DNA of 8,669 bases from a bacterium (GTDB taxonomy: Bacteria > Electryoneota > RPQS01): positions 1 through 8,669 of the forward strand of contig JAQTRJ010000071.1 of NCBI GenBank assembly GCA_028711875.1. The letters are read 5' to 3'. Positions 1-6,166 of the stretch are shown here, one piece after another; position 1 is the first letter of the stretch; every line of letters starts with the position of its first letter. The notes under the pieces were generated by a model. The model saw nothing but the letters and a program-made list of their open reading frames with translations. It had not been told where the DNA came from and ran no database searches. Made by a program: the position numbers and the translations under genes.

Positions 1-1916
1 TCCGGCAGATTATCGAGGGCTTGTATTATCCGCAGAATCTCTACGAGTATTCGCTGATTCCGGTGGAGATTCTCGGTCAGGTCTATGAGCAGTTCCTGGG
101 CAAGCAGATTATTCTGAAACCGCGGCACGTGGCGGACGTGGTGGACAAGCCGGAGGTGCGGAAGGCGGGGGGAGTCTATTACACGCCGTCGTACATCGTG
201 GACTACATCGTCGAGCACACGGTGGGGAAGCTCGTGGAAGGGAAGACGCCGGAGCAGATCAAGACGCTGCGGATCGTGGACCCGGCCTGCGGTTCGGGAT
301 CGTTTCTGCTCGGCGCGTATCAATATCTGCTCGACTGGTATCTGACGTGGTACAAGAAGGACGGAGTGAAAAAACATCAGCGGGAGGTGTGCGAAGATCT
401 TCAGGAAGGATACCGCCTGACGCTCAGGGAACGCAAGAGAATTCTGCTCGCGCACGTTTTCGGGGTGGACATTGACGCGCAGGCGGTGGAGGTGACGAAG
501 CTGTCGCTGGTGCTCAAGGTGCTGGAGGGGGAGACGCAGGAGTCGGTGCAGACGTCGCTGAAGTTCCGCGAGCGGCTGCTGCCCGATCTCGGAAAGAACA
601 TTCAATGCGGGAATTCGCTGATCGGGACGGATTTCTACAAGGATCATCCCGATCTCACGGACGAGGAGCGGAAAAAAATCAATCCGTTCGACTGGAAGAA
701 GGCGTTTCCAGCGGTGTTCAAGGACGGCGGGTTCGATGCGGTGATCGGAAATCCACCGTACGTAAATATGACAGCGACCTCGATTTCAAGCCATGTACTG
801 AACTACTATGACCGATATTATCACGTACTAAAGACGGCGCAATCAAAGAACATTTTCTCATTATTTGTCGAAAAAGGTGTTCATCTCACCGCACAAGATG
901 GTATTTTCAGTTTCATTGTCCCTGAAGGCCTCGCCCGGACTCGCAGTTATTCGAGTGTTCGTGAGCTCATTTTCAAATTGTGCGGACTAGAGTCGTTACT
1001 GTTTTTTGAGAAGTTTGTATTTGAAAAAGCCACAATTGGGAGCGTTGTTTTTGTTGTCAAGAAGGGGAAAGCCCCTTGTTGCTATACAGTAACAAAGCTT
1101 GACAAGAATTTGACTGTATGGGAATCACACAAGCTTCCGCATGCGGATATTGGGAAGACGCCAGATTACACATGGCGTGACACTCCAATCAGTGATGCAG
1201 ATGTCCTTGTTTCAAATATGGAACGAACCGGAATTAAGGCTGGAGAGATTGTGAGGTTCTACAAAGGCATGGTGATTCGGGAAAGAACGCGAGTATTGCG
1301 AGGCAAGGCGAAGAGGGGGGATATGCCATTTCTGCTCGGCAATTGCATGAGTCGGTACCATCTGGGATACAAGTATTACACGAATTACAAAGAGCTAGAT
1401 ATTATTGGTGGAACAAAAGTCTTGGCGAAGCACAAGGAAGTACCTCGAATTCTTGTCCGACGGACTGGGGATTATGTATGTGCTACCATGACCGACGAGC
1501 CACAACTGGTGGAGAGTACAATATATATTGTATGTGGTGCGTCAAGACAAATGCTCTGCTATTTGCTGGGATTACTGAATTCCCGCTTACTGACATTCGT
1601 TGTGCGAAACAAAGCAGTAACTAATAAGCAAGCCTATCCGCAAATTCTCATGACAGACCTTCAAGAACTTCCGATCCGCACAATCAACTTCAAAGACAAA
1701 GCGGACAAGTCCCGTCACGACAAAATGGTCCGGCTGGTCGAGCGAATGCTGAAGCTGCACAAGGACGCGCAGGCGGAGCGGGTGGGGACGAAGCAGGAAG
1801 CCATCGAGCGGGAAATTCGGGCGACCGACGAGGAGATTGACCGGCTGGTGTATGAACTGTACGGGCTGACGGACGAGGAAATCCGGATCGTGGAAGGGGA
1901 AGAGAAGAAAAGCTGA
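1..1916 (+). CDS. Type IIG (Eco57I-like) restriction-modification enzyme, N6-adenine methyltransferase and specificity part; 5' partial
   Basis: Cytoplasmic enzyme that methylates adenine within its target using S-adenosylmethionine; members of this family usually also cut unmodified DNA through an N-terminal nuclease domain. The frame is open back to base 3 (RQIIEG precedes the TTG at 21), so the gene enters from the left and any nuclease domain lies outside. Counting from that TTG: GGVYYTP at 50-56, SAM-binding motif I DPACGSGSF at 87-95, FGVDIDAQAVEVTKLSL at 148-164 and the catalytic NPPY motif at 244-247. A target-recognition region of about 300 residues follows. The C-terminus (EEIDRLVYELYGLTDEEI) is typical of Eco57I-like proteins. 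DNA just after NPPY up to about 1,680 is clearly AT-richer than the rest (21 of 60 G+C in 841-900 against 40 of 60 in 481-540), suggesting an exchanged specificity module. The last residues (EEKKS) and the TGA lie at the edge of a heptad repeat. PglX-like or other phage-defence methyltransferases are alternatives; no companion genes are visible. Confidence 0.88.
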   Translation, partial: RQIIEGLYYPQNLYEYSLIPVEILGQVYEQFLGKQIILKPRHVADVVDKPEVRKAGGVYYTPSYIVDYIVEHTVGKLVEGKTPEQIKTLRIVDPACGSGSFLLGAYQYLLDWYLTWYKKDGVKKHQREVCEDLQEGYRLTLRERKRILLAHVFGVDIDAQAVEVTKLSLVLKVLEGETQESVQTSLKFRERLLPDLGKNIQCGNSLIGTDFYKDHPDLTDEERKKINPFDWKKAFPAVFKDGGFDAVIGNPPYVNMTATSISSHVLNYYDRYYHVLKTAQSKNIFSLFVEKGVHLTAQDGIFSFIVPEGLARTRSYSSVRELIFKLCGLESLLFFEKFVFEKATIGSVVFVVKKGKAPCCYTVTKLDKNLTVWESHKLPHADIGKTPDYTWRDTPISDADVLVSNMERTGIKAGEIVRFYKGMVIRERTRVLRGKAKRGDMPFLLGNCMSRYHLGYKYYTNYKELDIIGGTKVLAKHKEVPRILVRRTGDYVCATMTDEPQLVESTIYIVCGASRQMLCYLLGLLNSRLLTFVVRNKAVTNKQAYPQILMTDLQELPIRTINFKDKADKSRHDKMVRLVERMLKLHKDAQAERVGTKQEAIEREIRATDEEIDRLVYELYGLTDEEIRIVEGEEKKS

Positions 1917-1999
1917 AATTAGAAATGAGAAATTAGAAAGAGAGATTCTGGACGGCCGCGCGGGGAAAGCAGAAATTAGAAATGAGAAATTAGAAAGAA
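1915..1999 (+). repeat. Two blocks of GAAATTA/GAAATGA heptads flanking an ATTCTGGAC module
   Basis: Four consecutive 7-bp units (GAAATTA, GAAATGA, GAAATTA, GAAAGAG) start inside the TGA stop of the preceding gene at 1915 and run to 1942. The same order of units recurs at 1972-1999. Between them lies ATTCTGGAC (1945-1953) followed by a GC-rich GGCCGCGCGG stretch, the same module seen at 2766. Exact 7-bp periodicity and identical unit order in the two blocks argue for repeat amplification rather than chance. No coding function is seen. Confidence 0.85.
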
Positions 2000-2027
2000 C
2001 CCACCTTTGTCCCCCGAGGGAAGAAAA

Positions 2028-2073
2028 GCTGAAATGCTGAAAGGCTGAAAGGCTGAAAACGGAAAGCGGAAAG
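2028..2073 (+). repeat. Purine-rich GCTGAAA/CGGAAAG short tandem repeat
   Basis: Four 8-bp units (GCTGAAAT, GCTGAAAG, GCTGAAAG, GCTGAAAA) are followed by two 7-bp units CGGAAAG. The block sits 9 bases before the GTG start of the next gene, so it would form most of its proximal leader; GGAAAG may serve as a weak ribosome-binding site. It belongs to the same GAAANNN family as the blocks at gene 3' ends. Confidence 0.8.
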
Positions 2074-2081
2074 AAAAGACC

Positions 2082-2756
2082 GTGCTTGATGTGAGATTGA
2101 CGGTTAGCGAGACGCAGTTTCGGCGGGCGGTGTGGGCGATGCTCGGATTCGAGGTCGCGCTCGCCGCGCTGAACTTCGTGCCGATTCCGTGGGCGACCGT
2201 CGAGCGGCAAATTCTGCTGGAAAACGAAGGGAATTTTCCGACGTGGCTGGCCTCGACGCAGTTTTTCGTCCTGGCGATGGCGGCGTGGCTGCTCGCGCGC
2301 AGAGACTCTGAACAACGAGCGCGGCGTACGATGTGGCGAGCGACGGGAGCGGTGCTGCTGCTGCTCTCGATGGACGACGCGTGTTCGTTCCACGAATTTG
2401 CCGGACGCGATCTGGCGCTGAAACTGGGACTCCCGACGTGGCCGAGTCCGACGTGGATGCTCGTGTTCGCGCCCTGTATTCTGTTCGGACTGGGACTGCT
2501 GTATTGGCTGCTGTTTCGCGGACTGCGCGGCGACCACAGAGCGTTTCGACTGGGACTGGCGGGCGTGCTGCTGTGGGCGGGCGCGCTGATTCTCGAAGTG
2601 ACGCGGGGCTGGATGATTTCCGTGGGCTGCGATCCGCTGTGGGGAAACGCGCGGCCGCAGCCGGTGTTCGAAGAGCTGTTCGAACTCATGGGCGGGACGC
2701 TGCTCTTGGCGGGGATGCTCGAAAAGCTGAAAGCAGAAAGCGGAAAGGGGAAATGA
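2082..2756 (+). CDS. Multi-pass membrane protein of unknown function (SxDD..FHE / EELFE motifs)
   Basis: I do not recognise a named family. The 224-residue protein has about six hydrophobic segments, near residues 17-38, 54-72, 86-100, 124-146, 157-173 and 200-213, so it is probably an inner-membrane protein. Acidic and histidine residues lie in or next to the helices: SMDDACSFHE at 96-105, E172, and EELFELMGG at 197-205. From memory, many unannotated bacterial membrane proteins share a S-x-D-E/D ... HE motif and a late EE..E..G motif, which could form a metal or catalytic site; that is inference. GTG at 2082 is the first start in the open frame; no strong Shine-Dalgarno sequence precedes it, and Met20 (2139) is a later alternative that would cut into helix 1. 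The C-terminal KLKAESGKGK is encoded by heptad repeats running directly into the TGA. The gene converges on the minus-strand secreted-protein gene across a hairpin terminator. Confidence 0.7.
   Translation: MLDVRLTVSETQFRRAVWAMLGFEVALAALNFVPIPWATVERQILLENEGNFPTWLASTQFFVLAMAAWLLARRDSEQRARRTMWRATGAVLLLLSMDDACSFHEFAGRDLALKLGLPTWPSPTWMLVFAPCILFGLGLLYWLLFRGLRGDHRAFRLGLAGVLLWAGALILEVTRGWMISVGCDPLWGNARPQPVFEELFELMGGTLLLAGMLEKLKAESGKGK
2726..2753 (+). repeat. GCTGAAA-type heptad array inside the 3' end of the membrane-protein gene
   Basis: Four perfect-phase heptads GCTGAAA, GCAGAAA, GCGGAAA, GGGGAAA are followed immediately by the TGA stop (2754-2756). They encode the lysine-rich tail KLKAESGKGK in whatever phase the coding frame imposes. 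The same repeat family overlaps the dapF stop. Confidence 0.85.
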
Positions 2757-2760
2757 GAAC

Positions 2761-2844
2761 GAGAGATTCTGGACGCCCGCGCCAGACAAATCAGAAATGA
2801 GAAATTAGAAATGAGAAACGCGCGGTGTCCAGAATGACAGATGG
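2761..2844 (-). repeat. Inverted variant of the dispersed hairpin element, with heptads in its loop
   Basis: The outer parts, GAGAGATTCT (2761-2770) and AGAATGACAGATGGC (2831-2845), match the reverse complement of the element found after dapF (GAGAGATTCT ... AGAATGACAGACGGC). The usual 11-base centre is replaced by a longer insert. It holds 9-bp inverted arms ATTCTGGAC (2766-2774) and GTCCAGAAT (2827-2835), a CCGCGC/GCGCGG pair just inside them, and heptads GAAATGA, GAAATTA, GAAATGA (2794-2814) in the middle. Confidence 0.7.
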
Positions 2845-2872
2845 CTCCCCATCCCCCCGATGCTAAGGGGAG
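2845..2872. repeat. C-tract/G-tract hairpin related to the core of the MITE at 6241
   Basis: CTCCCC (2845-2850) pairs with GGGGAG (2867-2872). The intervening CCCCCCGATGCTAAGGGG resembles the CCCCCCTTATGCTAAGGGG core at 6312-6330, sharing ATGCTAAGGGG. It is a separate, shorter copy of that hairpin family next to the convergent terminator. Confidence 0.6.
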
Positions 2873-2878
2873 ATACTG

Positions 2879-2913
2879 AAACCGGCCGCCCCGAAAATCG
2901 GGGCGGCCGGTTT
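2879..2913. terminator. Strong bidirectional hairpin terminator between convergent genes
   Basis: A perfect 16-bp stem (AAACCGGCCGCCCCGA at 2879-2894, its reverse complement at 2898-2913) closes a 3-base AAA loop. It lies between the end of the membrane-protein gene and the end of the minus-strand secreted-protein gene. Each strand ends the stem with TTT but has no long T-run, so rho-independent efficiency is uncertain although the stem is very stable. Confidence 0.8.
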
Positions 2914-2983
2914 GTTGCGGAAGGAGGAAAAGGTTCTCGCTCTTTCGCAGGGCAGGCGCAAGCGACTGCCGCTGCTGATCGCC

Positions 2984-4813
2984 TTACTTCATGAGCATCA
3001 TCTTACGCGAGGCGGTGAAGCTGCCAGCTTCGAGACGGTAGAGATACATGCCCGAGGGCAGATCGCGCGCGTCGAAGGTGACGTTGTGCGCGCCCGCGGC
3101 GAGCGATCCGTTGACCAGCGTGGCCACTTCCTGACCGGCGAGATTGAAGATGGTCAGTGTGACCGTACTGGCCTCGGCGAGCGCGAAGTGAATCGAGGTC
3201 GTCGGGTTGAACGGATTCGGATAGTTCTGCTCGAGCGCGTACTCGCTGACCGACGGGGCGCTTTCGATGGGAGTGGCGCTGACGGTGCCGAGGGTCTCAC
3301 GCGCGCCGTTTACGTCCACCGACACGAGCGTGTAGCCGTAGGTCGTGCCGTTCATGAGCCGGTCATCCACGAAGGTGTAGCGATGACCCGTGGAGTTGCC
3401 CTGCGCATTGCGCTGACCGATGAGGTCGCCGTCGCGGAGGATTTCGAAACGATCGTTGTTGGTTTCGCTGGCGGTCTCCCACGAAAGGGTGACGTGGGCA
3501 TCGCCGGCCACCGCGCCGAACGACAGGAGTTCAACGGGCAGGAAGCCGTCGAAACTGATACAGGCGCAGCCGTCGCTGAGCGGACGGACGACGTTGACCC
3601 AGCACCCGGTGGCGGGATCTATCGTCCAGGCCGCGGGATCATAGAAGAAGGTCGCCGGCGGACACTCGACATCGCAGCCGGGTTCCTGATAGAAGCAGCC
3701 CTCACGCACGGTGACGATGGGCGGATAGGTACTGGGCGCGCAGACGTAGATCGGGAGCAACTGATTGAGACAGAGATCCACGCACTGGGACGGCGGAAGG
3801 CCGGTGCCGGGCTGGAAGTAGACGGCCTCGGTTCCCTGACAATCGCCGCACGGAATGCAGGACAGGGTGGCGAAGTAGTCGGAGCAGGCGATGTTGTCGA
3901 AGGAATTTGGAGCCGTGAACAGCCAGTAATCGCCGGCCGGAAGGCAGGGACTGGTGACGCAGACCTGCGTGCATGGATTGGCGTCCTGAATGACGTAGAT
4001 GTTCGTATTGAAGCAGTCATCCGTCGGATCGAGGATGGCGGCCACCACCGGATACTCAGCCGTCACACACCACACGAGAATGCTCGGCGCGTCGAGATGC
4101 ACCTGATAGAAGTCCACGTCGCGAGTGCCGTTTTCGGCATAGGCGGTCCCGCAGATTCCGCTGTTGCAGTCAATCGCAGAGACGGATGGCGGAGTGGAGT
4201 TGCAGCCGGAATTGACTTCCTGATGACAGATTTCCGGTTCCGGAACGGCCGAGGTTGGACATTCGATTTCGCAGCCGAAGCACTGGGTAATCGAGAGGAC
4301 GAATTCGCCGCAGCTCGGAGCGCCGGCGGCCGACGTCCAGCCGTCCACCACGACAGTATAAGTGCCTTCCGTCAGTTCGCAGCATTCGATTTTCGAAGCA
4401 AACGGGCCGTCTTCAAATCCGGGCGAGGGCACATGGCCGCAGGCGTCGTCGTTGCAGCAGAGCAGATTCCCGGAGGCGTCGAAGATGCCGAGGCGGGTGT
4501 CGAACGACGAGCCGCACAGATCGAAGGTGTACTGACCGGCGCTGTACACGATGAACGTATAGGCGACGTCGGGAGCGAGATCGGTGTAGGAAACTTCGCA
4601 ATTGAACTGGTAGTCGTTGCCCATGTCGCAGGTCGTGCCGGAATAGATGGCGCGACCGGATTCATCCACTTCAATGATGTCCGCTTCCTCGGGGACATTG
4701 AACTCTTCGACCACATAGGGACGGGTTTGACCCAAATAGGCCGTCTTCGCCGCAAACGCCGTGGTCCACAGTGCCAACAGCGCCAGACACAGAACGATCG
4801 TTGATTTCTTCAT
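2984..4813 (-). CDS. Secreted cysteine-rich protein with FN3-like domain and type A (T9SS-type) C-terminal sorting domain
   Basis: A 609-residue protein predicted to be exported and then anchored or released at the cell surface. It has a Sec signal peptide (MKK, then hydrophobic TIVLCLALLALWTTAFA, residues 4-21). Residues about 80-180 form a beta-rich, pre-peptidase-C-like domain (AYTFIVYSAGQYTFDLC, LTEGTYTVVVDGW), and about 230-320 a second similar domain (DVDFYQVHL, LPAGDYWLFTAP). The body to residue 418 carries about 34 cysteines, which suggests disulphides or a metal-rich fold; none follows. Residues about 425-518 look FN3-like (VELLSFGAV, VTLSWETASETNNDRFEI). Residues 525-609 are the sorting domain (YPNPFNPTT at 531-539, GMYLYRLEAG, final MMLMK). 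The start is supported by GGAG at 4823-4826, nine bases upstream. The substrate or ligand is unknown. The gene is transcribed alone, divergently from dapF. A long plus-strand frame overlaps it completely and is judged a shadow. Confidence 0.9.
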   Translation of the reverse strand: MKKSTIVLCLALLALWTTAFAAKTAYLGQTRPYVVEEFNVPEEADIIEVDESGRAIYSGTTCDMGNDYQFNCEVSYTDLAPDVAYTFIVYSAGQYTFDLCGSSFDTRLGIFDASGNLLCCNDDACGHVPSPGFEDGPFASKIECCELTEGTYTVVVDGWTSAAGAPSCGEFVLSITQCFGCEIECPTSAVPEPEICHQEVNSGCNSTPPSVSAIDCNSGICGTAYAENGTRDVDFYQVHLDAPSILVWCVTAEYPVVAAILDPTDDCFNTNIYVIQDANPCTQVCVTSPCLPAGDYWLFTAPNSFDNIACSDYFATLSCIPCGDCQGTEAVYFQPGTGLPPSQCVDLCLNQLLPIYVCAPSTYPPIVTVREGCFYQEPGCDVECPPATFFYDPAAWTIDPATGCWVNVVRPLSDGCACISFDGFLPVELLSFGAVAGDAHVTLSWETASETNNDRFEILRDGDLIGQRNAQGNSTGHRYTFVDDRLMNGTTYGYTLVSVDVNGARETLGTVSATPIESAPSVSEYALEQNYPNPFNPTTSIHFALAEASTVTLTIFNLAGQEVATLVNGSLAAGAHNVTFDARDLPSGMYLYRLEAGSFTASRKMMLMK

Positions 4814-5176
4814 CGTTGCATTCTCCGAATTGTGGTTGGGTATGCGTTTTCAAAGTTGATTTACACATCCAAAATAGATTATATGCCGTCGCCGTTCAAT
4901 ATCTCTGCAGCTAAATTTTTAATTACGTTTAACTAAGTATACTTAATGTACTATGTTCATAAGTTTCTTTAAAAGATACATTTATCATGAAATAAACTGT
5001 TGAGACCCGGTCCAAATGGAAACATTTACATATTCGGGGGAGGCTGTTGCCAAATCGGCCTCGTTCGAGAGGATGAATAAAAGGCAGAGAATCGGATGGG
5101 GATTGGATTGCGAATCACACGCAAAATCGCCATATTTATGTTTTCTGACCCAAGCACAAATCTTTGTTTCTATTCA
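4814..5176. promoter_or_regulatory. AT-rich divergent intergenic region between the secreted-protein gene and dapF
   Basis: This 363-bp stretch is much more AT-rich than its neighbours between 4,840 and 5,030 and must hold promoters for both divergent genes. Visible items are the minus-strand TATAAT above and a perfect 12-bp palindrome TAAGTATACTTA at 4934-4945, a possible operator. I could not find a convincing plus-strand promoter; TTGAGA at 5000-5005 is a possible -35 without a clear -10. No RNA gene is recognised. Confidence 0.5.
4878..4883 (-). promoter_or_regulatory. Candidate -10 box (TATAAT) for the secreted-protein gene
   Basis: On the minus strand the hexamer reads TATAAT, a perfect sigma-70-type -10 box, about 65 bases upstream of the ATG. 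No good -35 box is present at 16-18 bp, so the assignment rests on the -10 sequence and its position in an AT-rich leader. Confidence 0.4.
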
Positions 5177-5180
5177 ATGA
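5073..5180 (+). CDS. Possible 35-residue leader ORF overlapping the dapF start by ATGA
   Basis: An ATG at 5073 opens a 35-codon frame (MNKRQRIGWG...IFVSIQ) whose TGA shares the ATGA at 5177-5180 with the dapF start codon. That arrangement would suit translational coupling, and dapF lacks its own clear Shine-Dalgarno sequence. Against it, the leader has purines directly against its ATG rather than a properly spaced ribosome-binding site, and the peptide matches nothing I recognise. It could be chance. Confidence 0.2.
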   Translation: MNKRQRIGWGLDCESHAKSPYLCFLTQAQIFVSIQ

Positions 5181-6004
5181 AGATTTCTTTCTCCAAATAT
5201 CATGGGCTGGGCAACGATTTTCTGCTGCTGGATGAGGCCGAGAGTGAACTGTTGAAATGGCTGACAGCCGAGCGCATCCGATGGCTTTGCGACCGGCACA
5301 GAGGGATCGGGGCGGACGGGATATTAGTGCGCGGCGCATCCGAAAAGGGCGATCACCGGATGCGGCTGTTCAATGCGGATGGTTCTGCGGCAGAAATCTC
5401 GGGCAACGGACTGCGCTGTTTCGTTCTCTATTTACGAGAGCGCGGCTATGAGGTGTCGCGCGAGCTTGCCATTGAGACGGGCGGCGGCGTGATGCGCGCG
5501 CGGCTGGTGAATGAGACAATGATCGAGAGCACGATGCCGTTGCCGCGGTTCGAGGGCGGCGTAAAACCGAAGTTACTCGATCTGCAGGCGCAGGGGATGA
5601 ATTTCCGGGTGTGCGCGGTCAGCGTGGGGAATCCGCACGGAGTGATTTTCGGACCGGCCCGCGACATTGTGTTCGCGGAAACCTACGGCCCGGCCCTCGA
5701 ACAGAACGCGGCGTTTCCCGAGGGCGCGAACATCGAGTTTGTGCAGGTGATGTCTCCGATCGAGTGCCGACTGGTGGTGTGGGAGCGGGGCGCGGGCATC
5801 ACGCTGGCATGCGGGTCGGGTTCGGTGGCGGCGGCGGCGGCGGGAGCGGCACTGGGACATTTCGCCTTCGACGTGCCGATTGCCATTCATCAGCCGGGCG
5901 GGACGCTGCACGTTACGGTGGCGGCGGGATTTGCGGAGATTCGCCAGCGGGGGGAAGCGGAGTTTGTGTTTCGGGGAGAGATTGAAGAGAAAGCGGAAAG
6001 CTGA
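5177..6004 (+). CDS. dapF: Diaminopimelate epimerase (DapF), with Ser at the first catalytic Cys position
   Basis: Cytoplasmic cofactor-independent epimerase converting LL- to meso-diaminopimelate for lysine and peptidoglycan synthesis. The 275-residue length is normal. Family motifs are in order: KYHGLGNDF (7-15), RHRGIGADGIL (40-50), NADGS (66-70), SGNGLRC (75-81), VGNPHGVIF (150-158), WERGAGITLACGSGS (202-216). The second catalytic Cys is present (C212 in ACGSG). The first, normally the Cys of CGNG, is Ser75, encoded TCG at 5399-5401. Conversion from TGC would need two base changes, so a simple read error is less likely. Variants reading SGNG may exist in other phyla, so loss of activity cannot be assumed. 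I chose ATG 5177 because it places KxHGxGNDF at the usual distance from Met1; an upstream ATG at 5096 in the same frame adds 27 non-conserved residues. The final EKAES and the stop lie inside GCGGAAA/GCTGAAA heptads. Confidence 0.9.
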   Translation: MKISFSKYHGLGNDFLLLDEAESELLKWLTAERIRWLCDRHRGIGADGILVRGASEKGDHRMRLFNADGSAAEISGNGLRCFVLYLRERGYEVSRELAIETGGGVMRARLVNETMIESTMPLPRFEGGVKPKLLDLQAQGMNFRVCAVSVGNPHGVIFGPARDIVFAETYGPALEQNAAFPEGANIEFVQVMSPIECRLVVWERGAGITLACGSGSVAAAAAGAALGHFAFDVPIAIHQPGGTLHVTVAAGFAEIRQRGEAEFVFRGEIEEKAES

Positions 6005-6115
6005 AAGCGGAAAGCGGAAAACCGCCCCCTTGTGATTCTGGATGCCTGCCGTCTGTCATTCTGAACGCAGTGAAGAATCTCTCTGAGGGTCGGCTGCAAG
6101 CAGCCGACACCGCAG
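5954..6115 (+). repeat. Tandem duplication, unit 1 (dapF tail plus hairpin element)
   Basis: This 162-bp unit holds the last 17 codons of dapF, the heptads, a GATTCTGGATGCC module and a full copy of the dispersed hairpin element. It is repeated directly after 6115. Aligned to unit 2 up to the insertion, there are four substitutions and one 7-bp heptad difference. Confidence 0.9.
5993..6020 (+). repeat. GCGGAAA/GCTGAAA heptads spanning the dapF stop codon
   Basis: Four units in strict 7-bp phase: GCGGAAA, GCTGAAA, GCGGAAA, GCGGAAA. The dapF TGA (6002-6004) is part of the GCTGAAA unit. The duplicated unit downstream (6155-6175) has the same array with one GCGGAAA fewer, showing copy-number change of the heptad. 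Confidence 0.85.
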
Positions 6116-6119
6116 GAAG
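6053..6119 (+). repeat. Dispersed composite hairpin element, copy A
   Basis: The element starts CTGTCATTCTGAACGCAGTG, continues AAGAATCTCTCTGAGG, and ends with a perfect 9-bp inverted repeat GTCGGCTGC-AA-GCAGCCGAC (6089-6108) and CACCGCAGGAAG. The first half resembles the TCATTCTGAGCGNAGCGAAGAATCT type of intergenic repeat that I recall from many bacterial genomes. It lies between genes, with no coding role seen. Confidence 0.85.
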
Positions 6120-6166
6120 CGGAGTTCGTGTTTCGGGGAGAGATTGAGGAGAAAGCGGAAAGCTGA
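6116..6166 (+). pseudogene. Duplicated remnant of the dapF 3' end (17 codons)
   Basis: Bases 6116-6166 repeat the dapF tail and read EAEFVFRGEIEEKAES-stop in the same frame as the original. Both base differences from the functional copy are synonymous (TTT to TTC, GAA to GAG). There is no start codon, so it is a non-functional gene fragment created by the tandem duplication. Confidence 0.8.

Noticed and set aside
1915..2073. CRISPR array
   Set aside because: Units are 7-8 bp, contiguous and without unique spacers, so this is a short tandem repeat.
1587..2789. 400-codon minus-strand open frame across the membrane-protein gene and the heptads
   Set aside because: Parts of its translation are heptad repeats read backwards (SNFSFLISAF-like strings), the rest is Arg/Gln-rich, and it overlaps the coherent plus-strand membrane protein and the 3' end of the type IIG gene.
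2912..4804. 630-codon open frame on the plus strand opposite the secreted-protein gene
   Set aside because: It is antisense to a gene with a signal peptide, recognisable domains and a sorting motif. Its product is low-complexity, rich in Arg/Gly/Glu/Val, with no motif, as expected for a shadow frame in GC-rich DNA.
5096..5176. Upstream start for dapF at 5096
   Set aside because: The extra 27 residues are not part of the DapF family, and Met at 5177 puts the HGxGNDF motif at its standard position.
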